A stretch of DNA of 64,000 nt from Campanula takesimana (lineage: Eukaryota; Streptophyta; Magnoliopsida; Asterales; Campanulaceae), in NCBI GenBank assembly GCA_026119855.1, contig JAOWBW010001050.1, positions 62,001-126,000 of the forward strand. The letters are read 5' to 3'. The notes beneath the pieces are model-generated. The model was not told where the DNA came from and made no database searches. It saw only the letters and a program-made list of their open reading frames with translations. The position numbers and the translations under genes were made by a program. Shown piece after piece: positions 40,818 through 52,057 of the stretch (its first letter is position 1; each line of letters begins with the position of its first letter).

Positions 40818-42614
40818 TTAGACGTAAAATCTCTTCAACTTGTCGAGGTTGACTTCCTTTCGCAGCTGATCTCCGTTTAAATCCACGAGTCGGACTGCAC
40901 CGCCACTTAGTATCTTCTTGACTACGTACGGACCGATCCATCGGGGTCCCCATTTTCCAAGGGGCTTCATGGCATTAGGAGGGTGTTGTCTTAGGACCAA
41001 ATCTCCCACACTGATGTTTCGGGGCTTCACCTTTTTGTTGAAAGCCCTAGCCATTCTTTGTTGATAGGCCCTCGTTCGTTCGATTGCCCTTAGCCTTTTC
41101 TTGTCGAGTAGGGCTAGATGTTCATATCGACTTTGCATCCAATCGACTTCATTGACTTGGTTCTCGAGGAGGACCCGTAGAGATAGGACTTCGAGCTTTA
41201 TTGGGAGTACAGCTTCGGAACCATATACCAGTGCATAAGGAGTTTCTCCAGTCACTGTCCGTATTGACGTGCGGTAGCCCCATAATGCTAGAGGTAGCTT
41301 TTCGGGCCAATCCCTTCCGGTGGAGGCCATTTTCTTCACAATGGTCTTAATTGTTTTATTAGCTGCCTCGACCGCGCCGTTTGCTTGAGGGCGGTACGGA
41401 GATGACTTGTGCTTAGTAATTTTGTATTCTACCAGGAGCGCGACCATCTCTTTCTCAAAGTGAGAACCGTTGTCTGAGATGATCTCATGAGGAACGCCGT
41501 ACCGGCACATGATGTGGGTTTTTACGAATTCGGCCACTTTCTTGGCATTCAGAACTCGGTAAGCCTGTGCTTCGACCCATTTTGTAAAATAGTCCACGGC
41601 TACTAGGACGAAAGATTGTCCGTTTCTTCCAGTAGGGTGAACTTTGCCGATGATGTCTATGCCCCAACAAGAGAAAGGCCAAGGCGTAGTCATATTGTAA
41701 AGCTGTGAGGGTGGAGCGTGTTGTAGATTGGCATGGAATTGGCATTTAGCGCACCTCTTGAATTTCTCGATGCAGTCCCTTTCCATGGTACTCCAATAAT
41801 AACCCATGCGGAGTATCTTCTTGGTCAACATAAACCCGTTCATGTGGGGCCCACATTCCCCTTCGTGGATCTCATGCATTATTTCTTGAGCTTCGGTCTC
41901 ATTTGCGCATAGGAGATTGATCCCTTCGTGGTGCCTTTTGTAGACTCGGTCCCCAATCAGTACATATCGGGAGGCTAGTCTTTCTAATGCCATTTGGGAC
42001 TTCTTATTGCTATTCTTGGGATAAGTACCATCCTTGAGGAAATTCATGATATCCGCATACCACGGGGAGTTTGCTTGGACCTTGTTGATCTCGATACTCA
42101 TGCAGTATGCCGGACTGTTCCTTCGAGAAATTTTGAAGGGCTTCACCATTTTACCCTCAGGTATTTCGACCAGTGAAGCGATGGTGGCTAGTGCATCAGC
42201 AAAATGGTTTTTGTCCCTGGGCAGGTAGTTGAAGGTGATTTCTTGAAACTGTTCAACCAACTCCTCGAGATGTTGACCATACTGTTGCAGGGTCGAGTCT
42301 TGAATCTTCCACTTTCCAGATGTCTGTTTGATGATGAGCAAGGAATCACTAAATAATTCTAAACTTGTGACATTTCTCTCGAGGGCTGCTTCGAGCCCCA
42401 CTATGCATGCTTCGTACTCAGCGATGTTGTTGGTGGATTCAAATTCGAGGCAGATAGCGATTGGAGTATACATGTCCTTTGGATCAACAAGTAACATCCT
42501 TATGCCATATCCATGCTTATTGGCTGCGCCATCGAAAAAAAGTTGCCACTTATTTTCTTCTGTCGTAGCGCAAATTAAATGCTCGTCGAGGAACTGTACA
42601 TCTTCCCCCTTCAC
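40818..42614 (-). CDS. E6 pol 3' part: second RNase H and integrase
   Basis: 598 open codons. It starts with the additional RNase H typical of the Tat lineage (LFFDGAANKHGYGIRMLL, E in NIAEYEACIVGLEAAL, D in LFSDSLLII, and HFADALATIA). Next come integrase H2C2 (H-x3-H... C-A-K-C-Q) and the D-D-E core (WGIDIIGKV, ISDNGSHF, NGAVEAANKTI), then a C-terminal region (GDLVLRQ...GKWGPRWIGPYVV...LDKLKRFYV). No internal stop is seen. It is separated from upstream RT by TAG 42641-42639 and a frameshift near 42800. The catalytic residues of RNase H and integrase are all present. Confidence 0.9.
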   Translation of the reverse strand: MKGEDVQFLDEHLICATTEENKWQLFFDGAANKHGYGIRMLLVDPKDMYTPIAICLEFESTNNIAEYEACIVGLEAALERNVTSLELFSDSLLIIKQTSGKWKIQDSTLQQYGQHLEELVEQFQEITFNYLPRDKNHFADALATIASLVEIPEGKMVKPFKISRRNSPAYCMSIEINKVQANSPWYADIMNFLKDGTYPKNSNKKSQMALERLASRYVLIGDRVYKRHHEGINLLCANETEAQEIMHEIHEGECGPHMNGFMLTKKILRMGYYWSTMERDCIEKFKRCAKCQFHANLQHAPPSQLYNMTTPWPFSCWGIDIIGKVHPTGRNGQSFVLVAVDYFTKWVEAQAYRVLNAKKVAEFVKTHIMCRYGVPHEIISDNGSHFEKEMVALLVEYKITKHKSSPYRPQANGAVEAANKTIKTIVKKMASTGRDWPEKLPLALWGYRTSIRTVTGETPYALVYGSEAVLPIKLEVLSLRVLLENQVNEVDWMQSRYEHLALLDKKRLRAIERTRAYQQRMARAFNKKVKPRNISVGDLVLRQHPPNAMKPLGKWGPRWIGPYVVKKILSGGAVRLVDLNGDQLRKEVNLDKLKRFYV

Positions 42615-42638
42615 TTCGTCACACGGAAATTCAGCAAG

Positions 42639-45405
42639 CTAATCACTGAACACTTTCCCCCTGATGGATTTGAGTGTGACGTAAGTGATATCGTAGCCGG
42701 CGAGCATGAAATACCATTTGGCTATTCTTGTTGACATGAAAGGCTTCTCGAAGATGTAGCGGAGCGGGTCCACTTTTGCTACCAACTTGATTAAGGAAGG
42801 CCTCCATATAATGCTTGAGCTTTTGAGTAACCCAAACCAATGCAGCACAAGACTTCTCTAAGACAGAGTAGTTCTTTTCAGCTCCTTGAAACCGGCGGCT
42901 GACAAAGTAGATAGCATTTTCTTTTGTGGAGTCTCGTTGTTCTTGTGATAACATAACCCCTAGGGCTTCATCATTGATAGTGAGATAGAGCAAGAGAGGC
43001 TTCTCCTTATGCGGTGGAAACAAAACTGGAGGGCATGTCAAGTAATGCTTCACTTGGTCGAAGGCTTCTTGGCAAGCATCGGTCCATTCTAGAGCCACAT
43101 TCTTTTTTAGTAGCTTGAAGATCGGCTCACACATGGAAGTGAGTTGGTGCACCAATCGACTGATGTATTGAAGTCTGCCCATGAAACCTTTGATTTCCTT
43201 CTGCGTCTTTGGAGGAGGCATGTCAATGATTTCCTTGATCTTGGAGGGATCGGCTTCAATTCCCCTCTCAGTGACCATGTAACCGAGAACCTTTCCTCTG
43301 ACGACCCCAAAAGTGCACTTTGCGGGATTGAGTCTCATGTTGTGTTGTCGAAGTCTTTCAAAGAATTTGCGAAGATCGATCAAATGTTGACCGTCGGTTC
43401 CCTTCGAATGGATGATCATGTCATCTACATAGACCTCGATCTCTTTATGAATCATGTCATGGAATAGATCCGTAACGGCCCTCTGGTAGGTAGCCCCAGC
43501 GTTCCTTTGTCCGAACGGCATGACTGTGTAGCAGAAAGTGCCCCATGGAGTTGTGAAAGCTGTCTTGTGTTGATCCTCTTCGGACATTAGAATTTGATTG
43601 TAACCGGCAAAACCGTCCACAAATGAGCGGACTTCATAGTTGGCGATCGAATCGATGAGCATGTCAATGTTTGGTAGTGGAAAATCATCTTTTGGGGAAG
43701 CTTTGTTCAAATCCTGGAAGTCCACACAAACTCGAACCTTGCCATTTGCCTTTCTGACTGTCACAATGTTGGCTAGCCAAGTCGGATACTCAATGACTTT
43801 GATGAAACCCACACTGAGGAGCTTTATAATTTCTTCTTTGACTTGTAGAGACCATTCTGGCTTGATCTTTCTGAGCTTCTGCTTTACTGGCTTGGTGTCC
43901 TCTCTGATCGGAATTCTGTGCTCCGCGACCTTTCTGTCCAAACCCGGCATGTCTTTGTACGACCATGCGAATACATCCACAAACTCTTTGAGCAGTGCAG
44001 TTAATCTGTCTTTGTCTTCCCCCTTGAAGAAGCTGCCAATCTTCGTTTCTTTCGGCTCTTCGTCGGTACCCAGATTAACAACATGCAATTCCTCATCAGC
44101 CCCTGGACCATTTTCACCACGACAACGAACCTGTTGAGCTAGTTCATTTTGGTATGTTATGTTTTCGTGGTCTATTTCATCATAATTTGAATCGTTATTA
44201 ACTTGTTCATTAAGTTCGCTATTAGTTAATTCATCATTTATGATGTTTGCAATCTCGGGGTACTCAAAAATATCGAATTTTTCATTAGCAAAGAAAGGAA
44301 ACACACGCTCGGCTATTGCCTCCATATCCTCTTGGGTGAGGGCATTAGAAACACTCTCGGACTCGAAAGTAAATGTGAGCCGCTCTTCCTTTGTTGCTGT
44401 ACGGGGTATGCAACCCATTTCTCGGATCAAGAAATCCTCGGATACTATGGGCCCCTTCATTGAATACCAGTTGTTGATTGGCTCGGAGCTTGGCGGGATC
44501 TCACTGATGGTTTCCTTTCTGACAACGGTGTCATAGATGGCGTTGACTTGACAATTGTCCATGATGGCAAATTCTTCGAACATGGAGGCTAGATCGGATA
44601 TTTCTTCCCCCACGGTAATCTTTACCTCAGACTCTATTGTCACTTTCTTGCCCCACCACTCTCAGGGTGACATTGGAGTAGGCTCCCTTCTTTGTGTCGG
44701 AATTTCACAATCAGTGAAGATCTCGAGACCGGGATTTCTGACGCCCTTGTTGTTAACCCATGGTTTGGGAAAGATCATGTACGGAACATCTTCCCCTTGG
44801 CAAACAAAATAACCGTTCAGTGTGTTGCGGTAAGGCCTCAAGTTAGGGATTTCATATTTTCGACCTTCTTTGCGAGCTCGGGTTTTTTGACTCTTGACTG
44901 CTTGCTCGAATTTCAAGTCATCTTTGGTAGGCTCATATCCCAGACCAAACTTGTTCTTGACAAAAGGAACTTCTATGGGGTGCAATATCCCTTGTTGATG
45001 CTTCCCTAGGCCTAGACCGGGAAAGTGATTCATGTTCCTCATCATGCGGAGGATTTTAGGATTGCCGAGGGTCCATTGTCTGTTTCCCCCTTCTTTTTCG
45101 ATGGTGTTAACGCTGGAGAGAGTGGCATCTTCTATCCCGTGTTTACCTTGGTGAACGGGTTGTCCCCCATTTCTATGGATGGTGAAATTCTCGGCCATGA
45201 CGGTGACTATCTCGTCCCCATTTCTTATCTTAACACATTGATGGAGAGTGGAAGGAACCGCATTAGCACTGTGGATCCATAGTTGGCCCAAAAGCAGGTT
45301 GAATGAAGCAGGGACATCAAGTACTTGGAATGGGACTGACATGATCATGCTTCCAAATTTGATATCAACTTCTAGCATTCCCATGACTGTACGGGCAGTG
45401 CTGTC
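42639..45405 (-). pseudogene. E6 pol 5' part: protease C-end, G-patch, RT and first RNase H
   Basis: The frame enters from the E7 insertion point at 45405. It shows the protease C-terminal block (LDVPASFNLLLGQLWIHS), a G-patch-like GLGLGKHQQG, then TGA at 44664-44662 with coding sequence continuing in frame. RT follows (VEHRIPI-type AEHRIPIREDTKPVKQ, PEWSLQVKEEI, CVDFQDLNKASPKDDFPLP, EVYVDDMIIHS near 43420) and the first RNase H (LTINDEALGVMLSQEQ, SVLEKSCAALVWVTQKLKHYM). A frameshift near 42800 shifts the last part to the frame that ends at TAG 42641-42639. The enzymes are otherwise well preserved. Confidence 0.88.
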
Positions 45406-46543
45406 TGTGAATACCCCTTTCCGATGAAGCGACGCATGGGAAGTATCTTGTGATTATTTTTATTTACAAAGGGAATATTCATAACGACATTAAAATTATG
45501 AGAGTCGCCACGCCGTTTTAATTAAAGCCAAAACATTGAAAAAAGTATTTTTAGTGGGTTCGGGGGTCAAATTACAACAAGAGAAGAATATTGAACGTTA
45601 TCACTCCTATTGCCCGAATTGATCGGTCTTTCTATCATGATGAATGTGTTAGTAGTGTGTTAGTGATTTAGACCGGATCCGAAGATTGCCTACGTTCCTC
45701 TCAATGTGAGAAGCTCAGGTCAGCGTAGTTCGCAGAGAATTAGAATAGGCAGAAGAATCGGGATCATGCATAATGAGGGGGAAATTACCTAAATATTAGG
45801 GTTTAGAAGTAGTTCCTAGATCATCCTCGGGTTGATGAACCCTCGATCATTATCGGCTATGAAATAACATGAAAACATGAAGATCGCAACCCTAAATATA
45901 GCATAAATAAGGTTTTAATCTATGAACACGAATAACATATATGAACATATGAATGAATATGCAAAGCATACGAAGAAACTATGAATAAACATGCACGAAC
46001 ATGAATATAAAAGATCTACATTAAAAATAATGCAAGAACACGAAGAAAAAATTATAAAACTTACCTATGTTGGCAAGAAATAAACCTTGGATCTTCTTGG
46101 AGGTTTGAATGCTAATTAGAGAGCAAAATATTGTTTAAGAACTCCAAAATTCGTACTTAGAGCTCTCAAAATCCGATCCTTAAACCAATAGCATGGGATT
46201 GATTTATATAGTAAACTGAGGGGAAGATCTGATGGTCCAGATCATCCGGCGTAAGGTTGGCCGCCTGGCCATGGTTGAAGACGGCGACAATGTTGGCCGC
46301 GTGGCCAAGATCAACGCGTAACAATGTTGGCCGCCTGGCCAAGTCTGCAGGCTGACTTGATTTTCAAGCTAGGGTTTCACTGTTGCTTTATGGTAACCCT
46401 AAGTTGCCTATTTTGATGGATTTTGTCATAAATGAGATATTTTGGGAATCCAGGACAAGTCTTTGCAAGGTTTCTAATTCCCATAAAGTCCTTGTATTTT
46501 TGGGAAAGTCCTAATAAACTCATTTTCAAGTCGGGTACTAACA
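45406..46543 (-). repeat. E7 3' LTR
   Basis: 1138 bp; on the plus strand TGTGAATACCCC...GGGTACTAACA. It contains the Tat module near 45669-45735, TATA box TATATAAA (46210-46203) and the three-copy GGCCGCGTGGCC array. Confidence 0.95.
46203..46342 (-). promoter_or_regulatory. E7 LTR promoter: TTGGCCGCGTGGCCAA array plus TATA box
   Basis: Three near-palindromes (TTGGCCGC(C/G)TGGCCA) starting at 46257, 46293 and 46327, spaced 36 and 34 bp, about 46 bp upstream of TATATAAA on the minus strand. The same array is in the right LTR (60366-60452). Confidence 0.85.
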
Positions 46544-46560
46544 GTAGCCCCTCGGCGACG
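46544..46560 (-). other. Polypurine tract (E7)
   Basis: The minus strand reads GCGTCGCCGAGGGGCTAC before the LTR. Confidence 0.8.
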
Positions 46561-47072
46561 CTTCTTGCAAGGCAATGTGGGGTCGACGATAAAAGAAGGA
46601 TCCGTCTGAAACATGAGTTTCGAAACAGATAAAAGGTAAGGGAACGGCTGAACCTTGGCAGGCGACCTACGTATCCACGGGGGAATCAAGCCAAACGTAG
46701 TTCAAATCGAATGGGAAATTGGGAATGACTGTCCTCTGATGGGGAGCAACGTCTTCTGCTGGGGAAAATGCACCTGCTGGGGATGAGAGATAACCGCGTC
46801 GGTCGGGTGGCTGGACCTTTTCAGGTTTCCTACGTATCCTCCGAGGAATCAAGCCGGTCGTAGTTCAGAGATCTACTGGGGATAAAACGAGATGTCGGAC
46901 TCCTGCTGCGGATAATAAACCTACGGGCACTATCCTGCATGAAGAACGAATTATTCGTAAGTAATGAAGTTATTTGGGAAAAATGAAGACTACGTTGTCT
47001 AAATAATCCCACGATGGAATGGTAAACGCAATGAGGATCGCCAGGGCTCCTGCCGATTGCGCTAAAGTAATC
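46561..47072. other. E7 noncoding region inside the 3' LTR
   Basis: No gene. Two copies of a CCTACGTATCC...GAATCAAGCC...CGTAGTTC module (about 46667-46700 and 46829-46866), the same family as the Tat module after pol. Confidence 0.5.
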
Positions 47073-47412
47073 GATGTTGGATCTGTCGCGAACAGAAACG
47101 CCGAGGCTTCTGCCAACCACGATCGATCAAGGATACGTATGTTATAGAGGCGCCGAAGTCTCTACAACCACACGAATCTTAATAATAGATGTTGGATCTT
47201 TCGCAAACAGAAACGCCGAGGCTTCTGCCAATTACGATTGATCTAGGATGGTATGTCATAGAGGCGCCGAAGTCTCTACAATCATACGAATCCTAATAAT
47301 AGATGCTGGATCTTTCGCAAATAGAAACGCCGAGGCTTCTGCCAATTACGATTGATCTAGGATGGTATGTCATAGAGGCGCCGAAGTCTCTACAATCATA
47401 CGAATCCTAAGC
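47073..47412. repeat. 114-115-bp tandem triplication (E7)
   Basis: Three copies starting GATGTTGGATCT (47073, 47188, 47302) with ACGCCGAGGCTTCTGCCAA and GAGGCGCCGAAGTCTCTACA in each. Noncoding, upstream of the antisense PMD gene. Confidence 0.88.
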
Positions 47413-47558
47413 AAATATTTGGTGAAGAATGGAAATTTTAAAGGGCTTTCCGTACCCAAAGGTAACGAATATCAGTCAAAGTAGTGTTAAAGGCATTTAA
47501 AATGAATTAATAGGGAAAAGATCAGGGGCAAAAGTGGAATTTTATCTGAAGGGGAAAG

Positions 47559-47693
47559 GTTGGCCGCGTGGCCAAACACACGAATTTGCAATAGTGGCTG
47601 CGTGGCCAAGACCGTTGAGTGGTCAGATCTCCTTCACGCGGATTGCTGATCTGACGGCTGGGGTTGCAATGGCGAAAGTGGCCGCGTGGCCAA
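47559..47693 (+). promoter_or_regulatory. E7 motif array upstream of the antisense PMD gene
   Basis: TTGGCCGCGTGGCCAA (47560), GTGGCTGCGTGGCCAAG (47594) and GTGGCCGCGTGGCCAAG (47678), spaced 34 and 84 bp, 180-315 bp upstream of the ATG at 47875. No clear TATA box; a long CT-rich initiator-like tract is at 47725-47780. Confidence 0.8.
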
Positions 47694-47874
47694 GGTAGCC
47701 GGCGGGCTGACTCTTGGTCACATCACCAGAAACCCTCCCTCTTCTTCTTCTTTTCTTCTTTCTTCTTCTTCCTTCCTCCATTGACGAGTTAGAGTGAGAA
47801 AATTGAGTTTTTAGAGAGAGAAAGCTCAGATTTTGATAATTTCGAAGCCTTCATTTCACATATCTCTTGAAGCT

Positions 47875-50019
47875 ATGGCAGATTGGATCAATGAGGCGTT
47901 ATTTAGAGATTTCCCGGGCCAAGGTGGGTATATGATTCCACAACAAGAGCCACAAGGAGAGGGGCACGGTAATGCTCAGGGCGGAGGAAATGTAGGGGCT
48001 GACCCAGGAGCGGGCTTTGAAGCGGCGCCTTTGATTCCGCGGGGCGGTTTGAGACCACGAGCCGAGACTCGGAATTATCGCGATAATCTGCTGCGGTCTA
48101 TGTTCGACCAAGATTACGATTTTTACATCGACTCTGAGCGTCATTGGTCGATGGGGCTTCCGGAGACGCGAGAGGTAAATTTCGAATTTTCATTCCTCTC
48201 CTTCTCGCACATTTGTATGTTTTATGCACATAATATGAAATGCTAGAATGATGGAATGCTAGAATTTAAATTGCTGGAATTGTAAATTGCTAGAATGGTA
48301 ACATACCTGTGCTGTGTTTACCTGCAGAGGATCAAGGCTCGTGGGTCCACAGTGACTGTGGGCAAACTGTGGGCGTCCCTGCCGGAGGGACCGGGCGGTT
48401 TGCGTGCTCGGATCGAGGCTATGGGCTTTAGCCCATTCTTTGACAGTGTCCGCATGGTCGGGGCTACCCTGAAGGTGGCAGCGGTGATAGAGGTGTGCCG
48501 GGAGTTCTGGTGGGATACCACCCATACCTTCCACTTTAGTTGGGGAGAGATTACCATCACGCCGACGGATTTTGCGGCCATCACAGGGTTGAGGTTTACT
48601 GGTACCCCTTTGCCTTTTGATGTGAGCTTGGCGGAGCGGTGGGACTATAGACAGGTTCTGCTGGGAGTTGACACCGACCTGGGAGGAGGTGTCAAGGGTT
48701 ATGGAGTGGAGGCTGGGAAGGTGAATCGCTTGGTGGAGGTGGCTATTGAGGCCTTTAGTAGGGGGAATATGATTTGGATTGCTTGGTCCGGCTGTTCTTA
48801 TGGTACAGCTTTTCAGAGATTTTGTTTCCCAGTGGGGCTACTGTCTGCCGGTACTCACTGCTAGGGGCTCTTGTGGACTTGGACTTAGTCGGTGGGATTT
48901 CTTGGGGCGGAGCCAGTTTGGCTGAGATTTACAGGGCTTTGGACCATTGCTCGAGTGCTAGCTCGTCGGCCTTTGACGGGTTCCAGTTCGCCTTTGAGGT
49001 ACGCTCTTGACCACCCTTCTTTTTCATTCGTTGAGATTTCTGTTCTATCTTTTGGTCTAAAATGTCTCTCTCATTATATGCACAGGCTTGGGTGTACGAG
49101 GTCTTCGGTGTCACCCCTTTTCAGTTGGTGATGAGTGTTAACAAGGTTGTTCCCATCATGTCGTACTGGTGCAAGGGCAACAGGGCTCCTTCCCGCAGAC
49201 ATCGGGACAGGAAGACAGTGGATGCTGCTGATCTGAGGAGGGTGTTCGCGATGTCTGAGCCCATCGGGGTTAGATTTTACCCATGGAGCCCGGCCAATGA
49301 GGCTTCGATGGGTCCCTTTGTGGTAGATTTGACCGCTTCTAGGGTTCTGCTTGTGGGTCTCACTGGGGAGGCCATGTATCTTGGGGAGAGGGTGGTTCGT
49401 CAGCACAGGGCTGGTGCGTTACCGTGGGCTCCTTATGACCCTCCTCGGGATATGCTCCGTCCCGCGAGGTTGGCGACTTTCTTGGCTCCCACTCCGGCAG
49501 AGCATTACAGAGGGAGTGACGACTATGCCGGTTACGTGCGGACACGGCTGATCAGCCCTCAGGTTCGGGCTAGGATGCTATCGGGAGAGGGATCGAGCTC
49601 GGCCCGGTATGTTGGTCGGAGTCGGCCTTTGGTTGACATGCCCCTTCGCTCGAGTAGCGTGAGAGTGATGAGGGGCGGCCGGGAGGTGGAGCTTAGCTTG
49701 GAGCCGACTGATGCAGATCTTGTTGAGGAGACATTCATTCCTCCGCCCGACGCTGGGGTACGGCTTTGTGCTTTATATCAGTCATGTTCGCACACACTTA
49801 TTTCTTTCTGCATTGTAATCATTGCCTTGGTTTCCCTTTCAGGTGACTCGGGAGGCATATATCCGTTCAGCCTGGCGGGAGAACGTGTTGATGCGCTTAC
49901 TGAGGGAAGCGTACCATTCATGTACTTGTCAGAGGGATGACGTTGTGTCACCCCAGCGTCAGGAACGGTCACCGAATGGTGCGGGCTCTTCTCATATTGG
50001 TGGTCGAGCGGTCCGGTAG
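47875..50019 (+). pseudogene. Antisense PMD gene of E7, four exons, one frameshift
   Basis: Exons 47875-48174, 48328-48998, 49086-49757 and 49843-50019 with GT/AG borders. Exons 1, 3 and 4 are multiples of three. Exon 2 is 671 nt and changes frame near 48770, so a 1-bp deletion (or 2-bp insertion) breaks it. PMD signature FWWDTTHTFHFSWGEITI...TDFAAITGL lies in exon 2, and YLGERVVRQHRAG in exon 3. The splice pattern equals that of the E3 gene, and the intron before exon 2 ends with the same TGTGTTTACCTG(T/C)AG. Arg-rich segments in exon 3 could serve nuclear entry. Upstream is the E7 motif array; the next antisense gene starts 600 bp downstream. Confidence 0.85.
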
Positions 50020-50328
50020 CTCTCGGGCTTTAGCGCGGCGTGGAGACACCACGGAGGAGGATTCTGATTAGGCGGGGCCCATCTTTATTTCCTACACTGT
50101 TAGCTAGTAGAGAGCAGAGGGATATGTATGTACAGAACAAATGTATAAAATGCATGTATTATGTTCTAAAATGCAATTTTATTGTGGGAGCCTACTTGTG
50201 CAAACTAGTTATTTTACAAATGTTCTTAATTTTATACAATGCATGAGCCATGGAAGGGGGCAGGTACGTAGTTGCATGGATCCGTCACGGAGTGGGAAGA
50301 AATAAACCAGATTTCTGCATGGAGCGAT

Positions 50329-50537
50329 GTTGGCCGTATGGCCATGGTGAGGCCCAGAGCAATGTTGGCCGCATGGCCATGGCAAGGCACAGAGCAAAGT
50401 TGGCCGCATGGCAAGGCACAGAGCAATGTTGGCCGCGTGGCCATATCTTCCAATATCACAAGTGGCCGCGTGGCCAAGTCTGTAGTCGGCTCTGCTTTTC
50501 CTTTTCCTGGCAAGAGTGGGAGTCCGTGCCCTATTTA
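50329..50537 (+). promoter_or_regulatory. E7 motif array upstream of the second antisense gene
   Basis: Five copies of TTGGCCGCRTGGCCA at 50330, 50365, 50400, 50429 and 50462. Spacing is 35, 35, 29 and 33 bp; the 29 arises because the third copy lacks six bases. CTATTTAATGAA (about 50530) is a weak TATA candidate. The ATG is at 50612 or 50624. Confidence 0.82.
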
Positions 50538-50611
50538 ATGAACCCTTTGCAGCCACAAAACGTACCAGCAACTTTTTGAGCAGTTTTTGAGTTCCTTTTT
50601 AGCCAATTTTC

Positions 50612-52057
50612 TTGCTCTTTTCCATGGATCAAGAGGCTAGAATCACAAGTCTTGAGAGGAAAGTCTTTATAACCTCTTTGGAGAAGTGGGTTGCCAAACT
50701 TCCTAGTTCTAGTCGTAGGAAGCTTGGTGAACGGTATGGGATAAAGTGTCTTTGGTCACTTTTGCACATGAACTCCAATACCAACCTCTTGCAAGCCTGT
50801 GGGAGATTTTGGAATGATACCCTCCATGTCTTCAACTTTTCATTCAACGAAATAACACCCACTTATGAAGACATCGCAGCATTATGTGGCTACGAAGGGA
50901 AGGGTAAAGTTGCCTTGCCTTTTGACTTCGTTTGCTTGAGGGACAAGTTGGTGACCTTTGGCGTACCCGCGGATGACTTTGATAGGTATGCTAGGGGCGG
51001 TTATGTCGACCTTTCTTGGATGCCACAACACTTCATGCATGCAGACGTGACCTCTAACCGCTCCTTGGACCATCTTGCACTGTGCTTGTTCAGCTCTATC
51101 CTTTTCCCTTCCGAGGTGGGATTTGCCAGTGAAGGATGTTTGGGTATGGTGAACTTGGCTCGTTTGGGTTATGACATTGTACCGGCCATTCTTGGGGAGA
51201 TGCTCTGTGGGATTCCCCATCTTGCGGCTTATGGTGGGATGCCTTGTGGTAGTGATAGGCTTTTGACCATGTGGTTGCAAGAGCGGCTTCGAGTGAATAA
51301 ACCGGCGGCTTCTCTGAAGGTGGCCCCATGGATGCACCGCATTAGAGGCATGGTGGAGCGGTTTGAGGGCATGACTCTCAAAGGTTGGGAAAAGTATTTG
51401 GCGGAAATGGTGACTGACGACATTCAGTGGGTGGTGCCCCATTGGCACATTCACTCTGTGAGGGAGAAACAAGTGGGACTTCACATGATCAAAGTTCCAA
51501 CCCTTTCTGGGACTACCTTTTACTATCCCTCTAGAGTGCTTCGTCAGTATGGTTTGGTGCAGACCATCCCGGAGGGTTGGGACGAGGAGAGAGATGATTT
51601 TCCCTTTGGGGTACTTCAGTTGGATGATAGTGCCTCAGTCCTTCTTTCTCAGATGTGGGGCGAGGCCGGCTTTAGTCGTAGGACCTTCCTCACACGCTCT
51701 AGCAACACCTTCCTGCCACGCGAGTATTTGGATTGGTATATGGGGAGACTTGGGCATGCGGAGCAGACTCTAGAGACCCTAAGGGGCACTATCTTGGGAT
51801 CCTGTGCTCCAAGTTTCTCATTGAGAATTAAGGAGGCTGAGGCTTATGCGAGGAAGATGAGTAAGAGCGTGGCTAACGGAGGTGGAGAAGAAGTGGGGGT
51901 GTCAAAGAAGAGGAAAGGTGAAGAGGCTCCTAATGGCAAGGCTAAAGGTATTAGCGAGTTCGAAAGAAGATTTTGTGAGAATCCTAGCAAGAAGAAAGTT
52001 CGCCGTGGGCAAAGCAAGAAGAAAGAGACCGAGGGCACAAATGGCACTAAGGAGTAA
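50612..52057 (+). CDS. Second antisense PMD-family gene of E7, intact, intronless
   Basis: 481 open codons; an ATG at 50624 (MDQEAR) is an alternative start. FWNDTLHVFNFSFNEITPTYEDIAALCGY (residues about 66-94) aligns with the PMD signature of the neighbouring gene, and YYPSRVLRQYGLVQTIPEGW (about 308-327) with the YLGERV-RQ block. It is therefore a diverged PMD/DUF7745-like protein. The C-terminus is basic with NLS-like SKKRK (near 435) and PSKKKVRRGQSKKK (near 459-472). No introns or breaks are seen, unlike its neighbour. It is convergent with the gag-pol ORF (stop 52663). I infer a nuclear role. Function is not known. Confidence 0.82.
   Translation: MLFSMDQEARITSLERKVFITSLEKWVAKLPSSSRRKLGERYGIKCLWSLLHMNSNTNLLQACGRFWNDTLHVFNFSFNEITPTYEDIAALCGYEGKGKVALPFDFVCLRDKLVTFGVPADDFDRYARGGYVDLSWMPQHFMHADVTSNRSLDHLALCLFSSILFPSEVGFASEGCLGMVNLARLGYDIVPAILGEMLCGIPHLAAYGGMPCGSDRLLTMWLQERLRVNKPAASLKVAPWMHRIRGMVERFEGMTLKGWEKYLAEMVTDDIQWVVPHWHIHSVREKQVGLHMIKVPTLSGTTFYYPSRVLRQYGLVQTIPEGWDEERDDFPFGVLQLDDSASVLLSQMWGEAGFSRRTFLTRSSNTFLPREYLDWYMGRLGHAEQTLETLRGTILGSCAPSFSLRIKEAEAYARKMSKSVANGGGEEVGVSKKRKGEEAPNGKAKGISEFERRFCENPSKKKVRRGQSKKKETEGTNGTKE

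Noticed and set aside
50209..50579. Overlapping ORFs on both strands upstream of the second E7 PMD gene
   Set aside because: They are translations of the motif array and its spacers.
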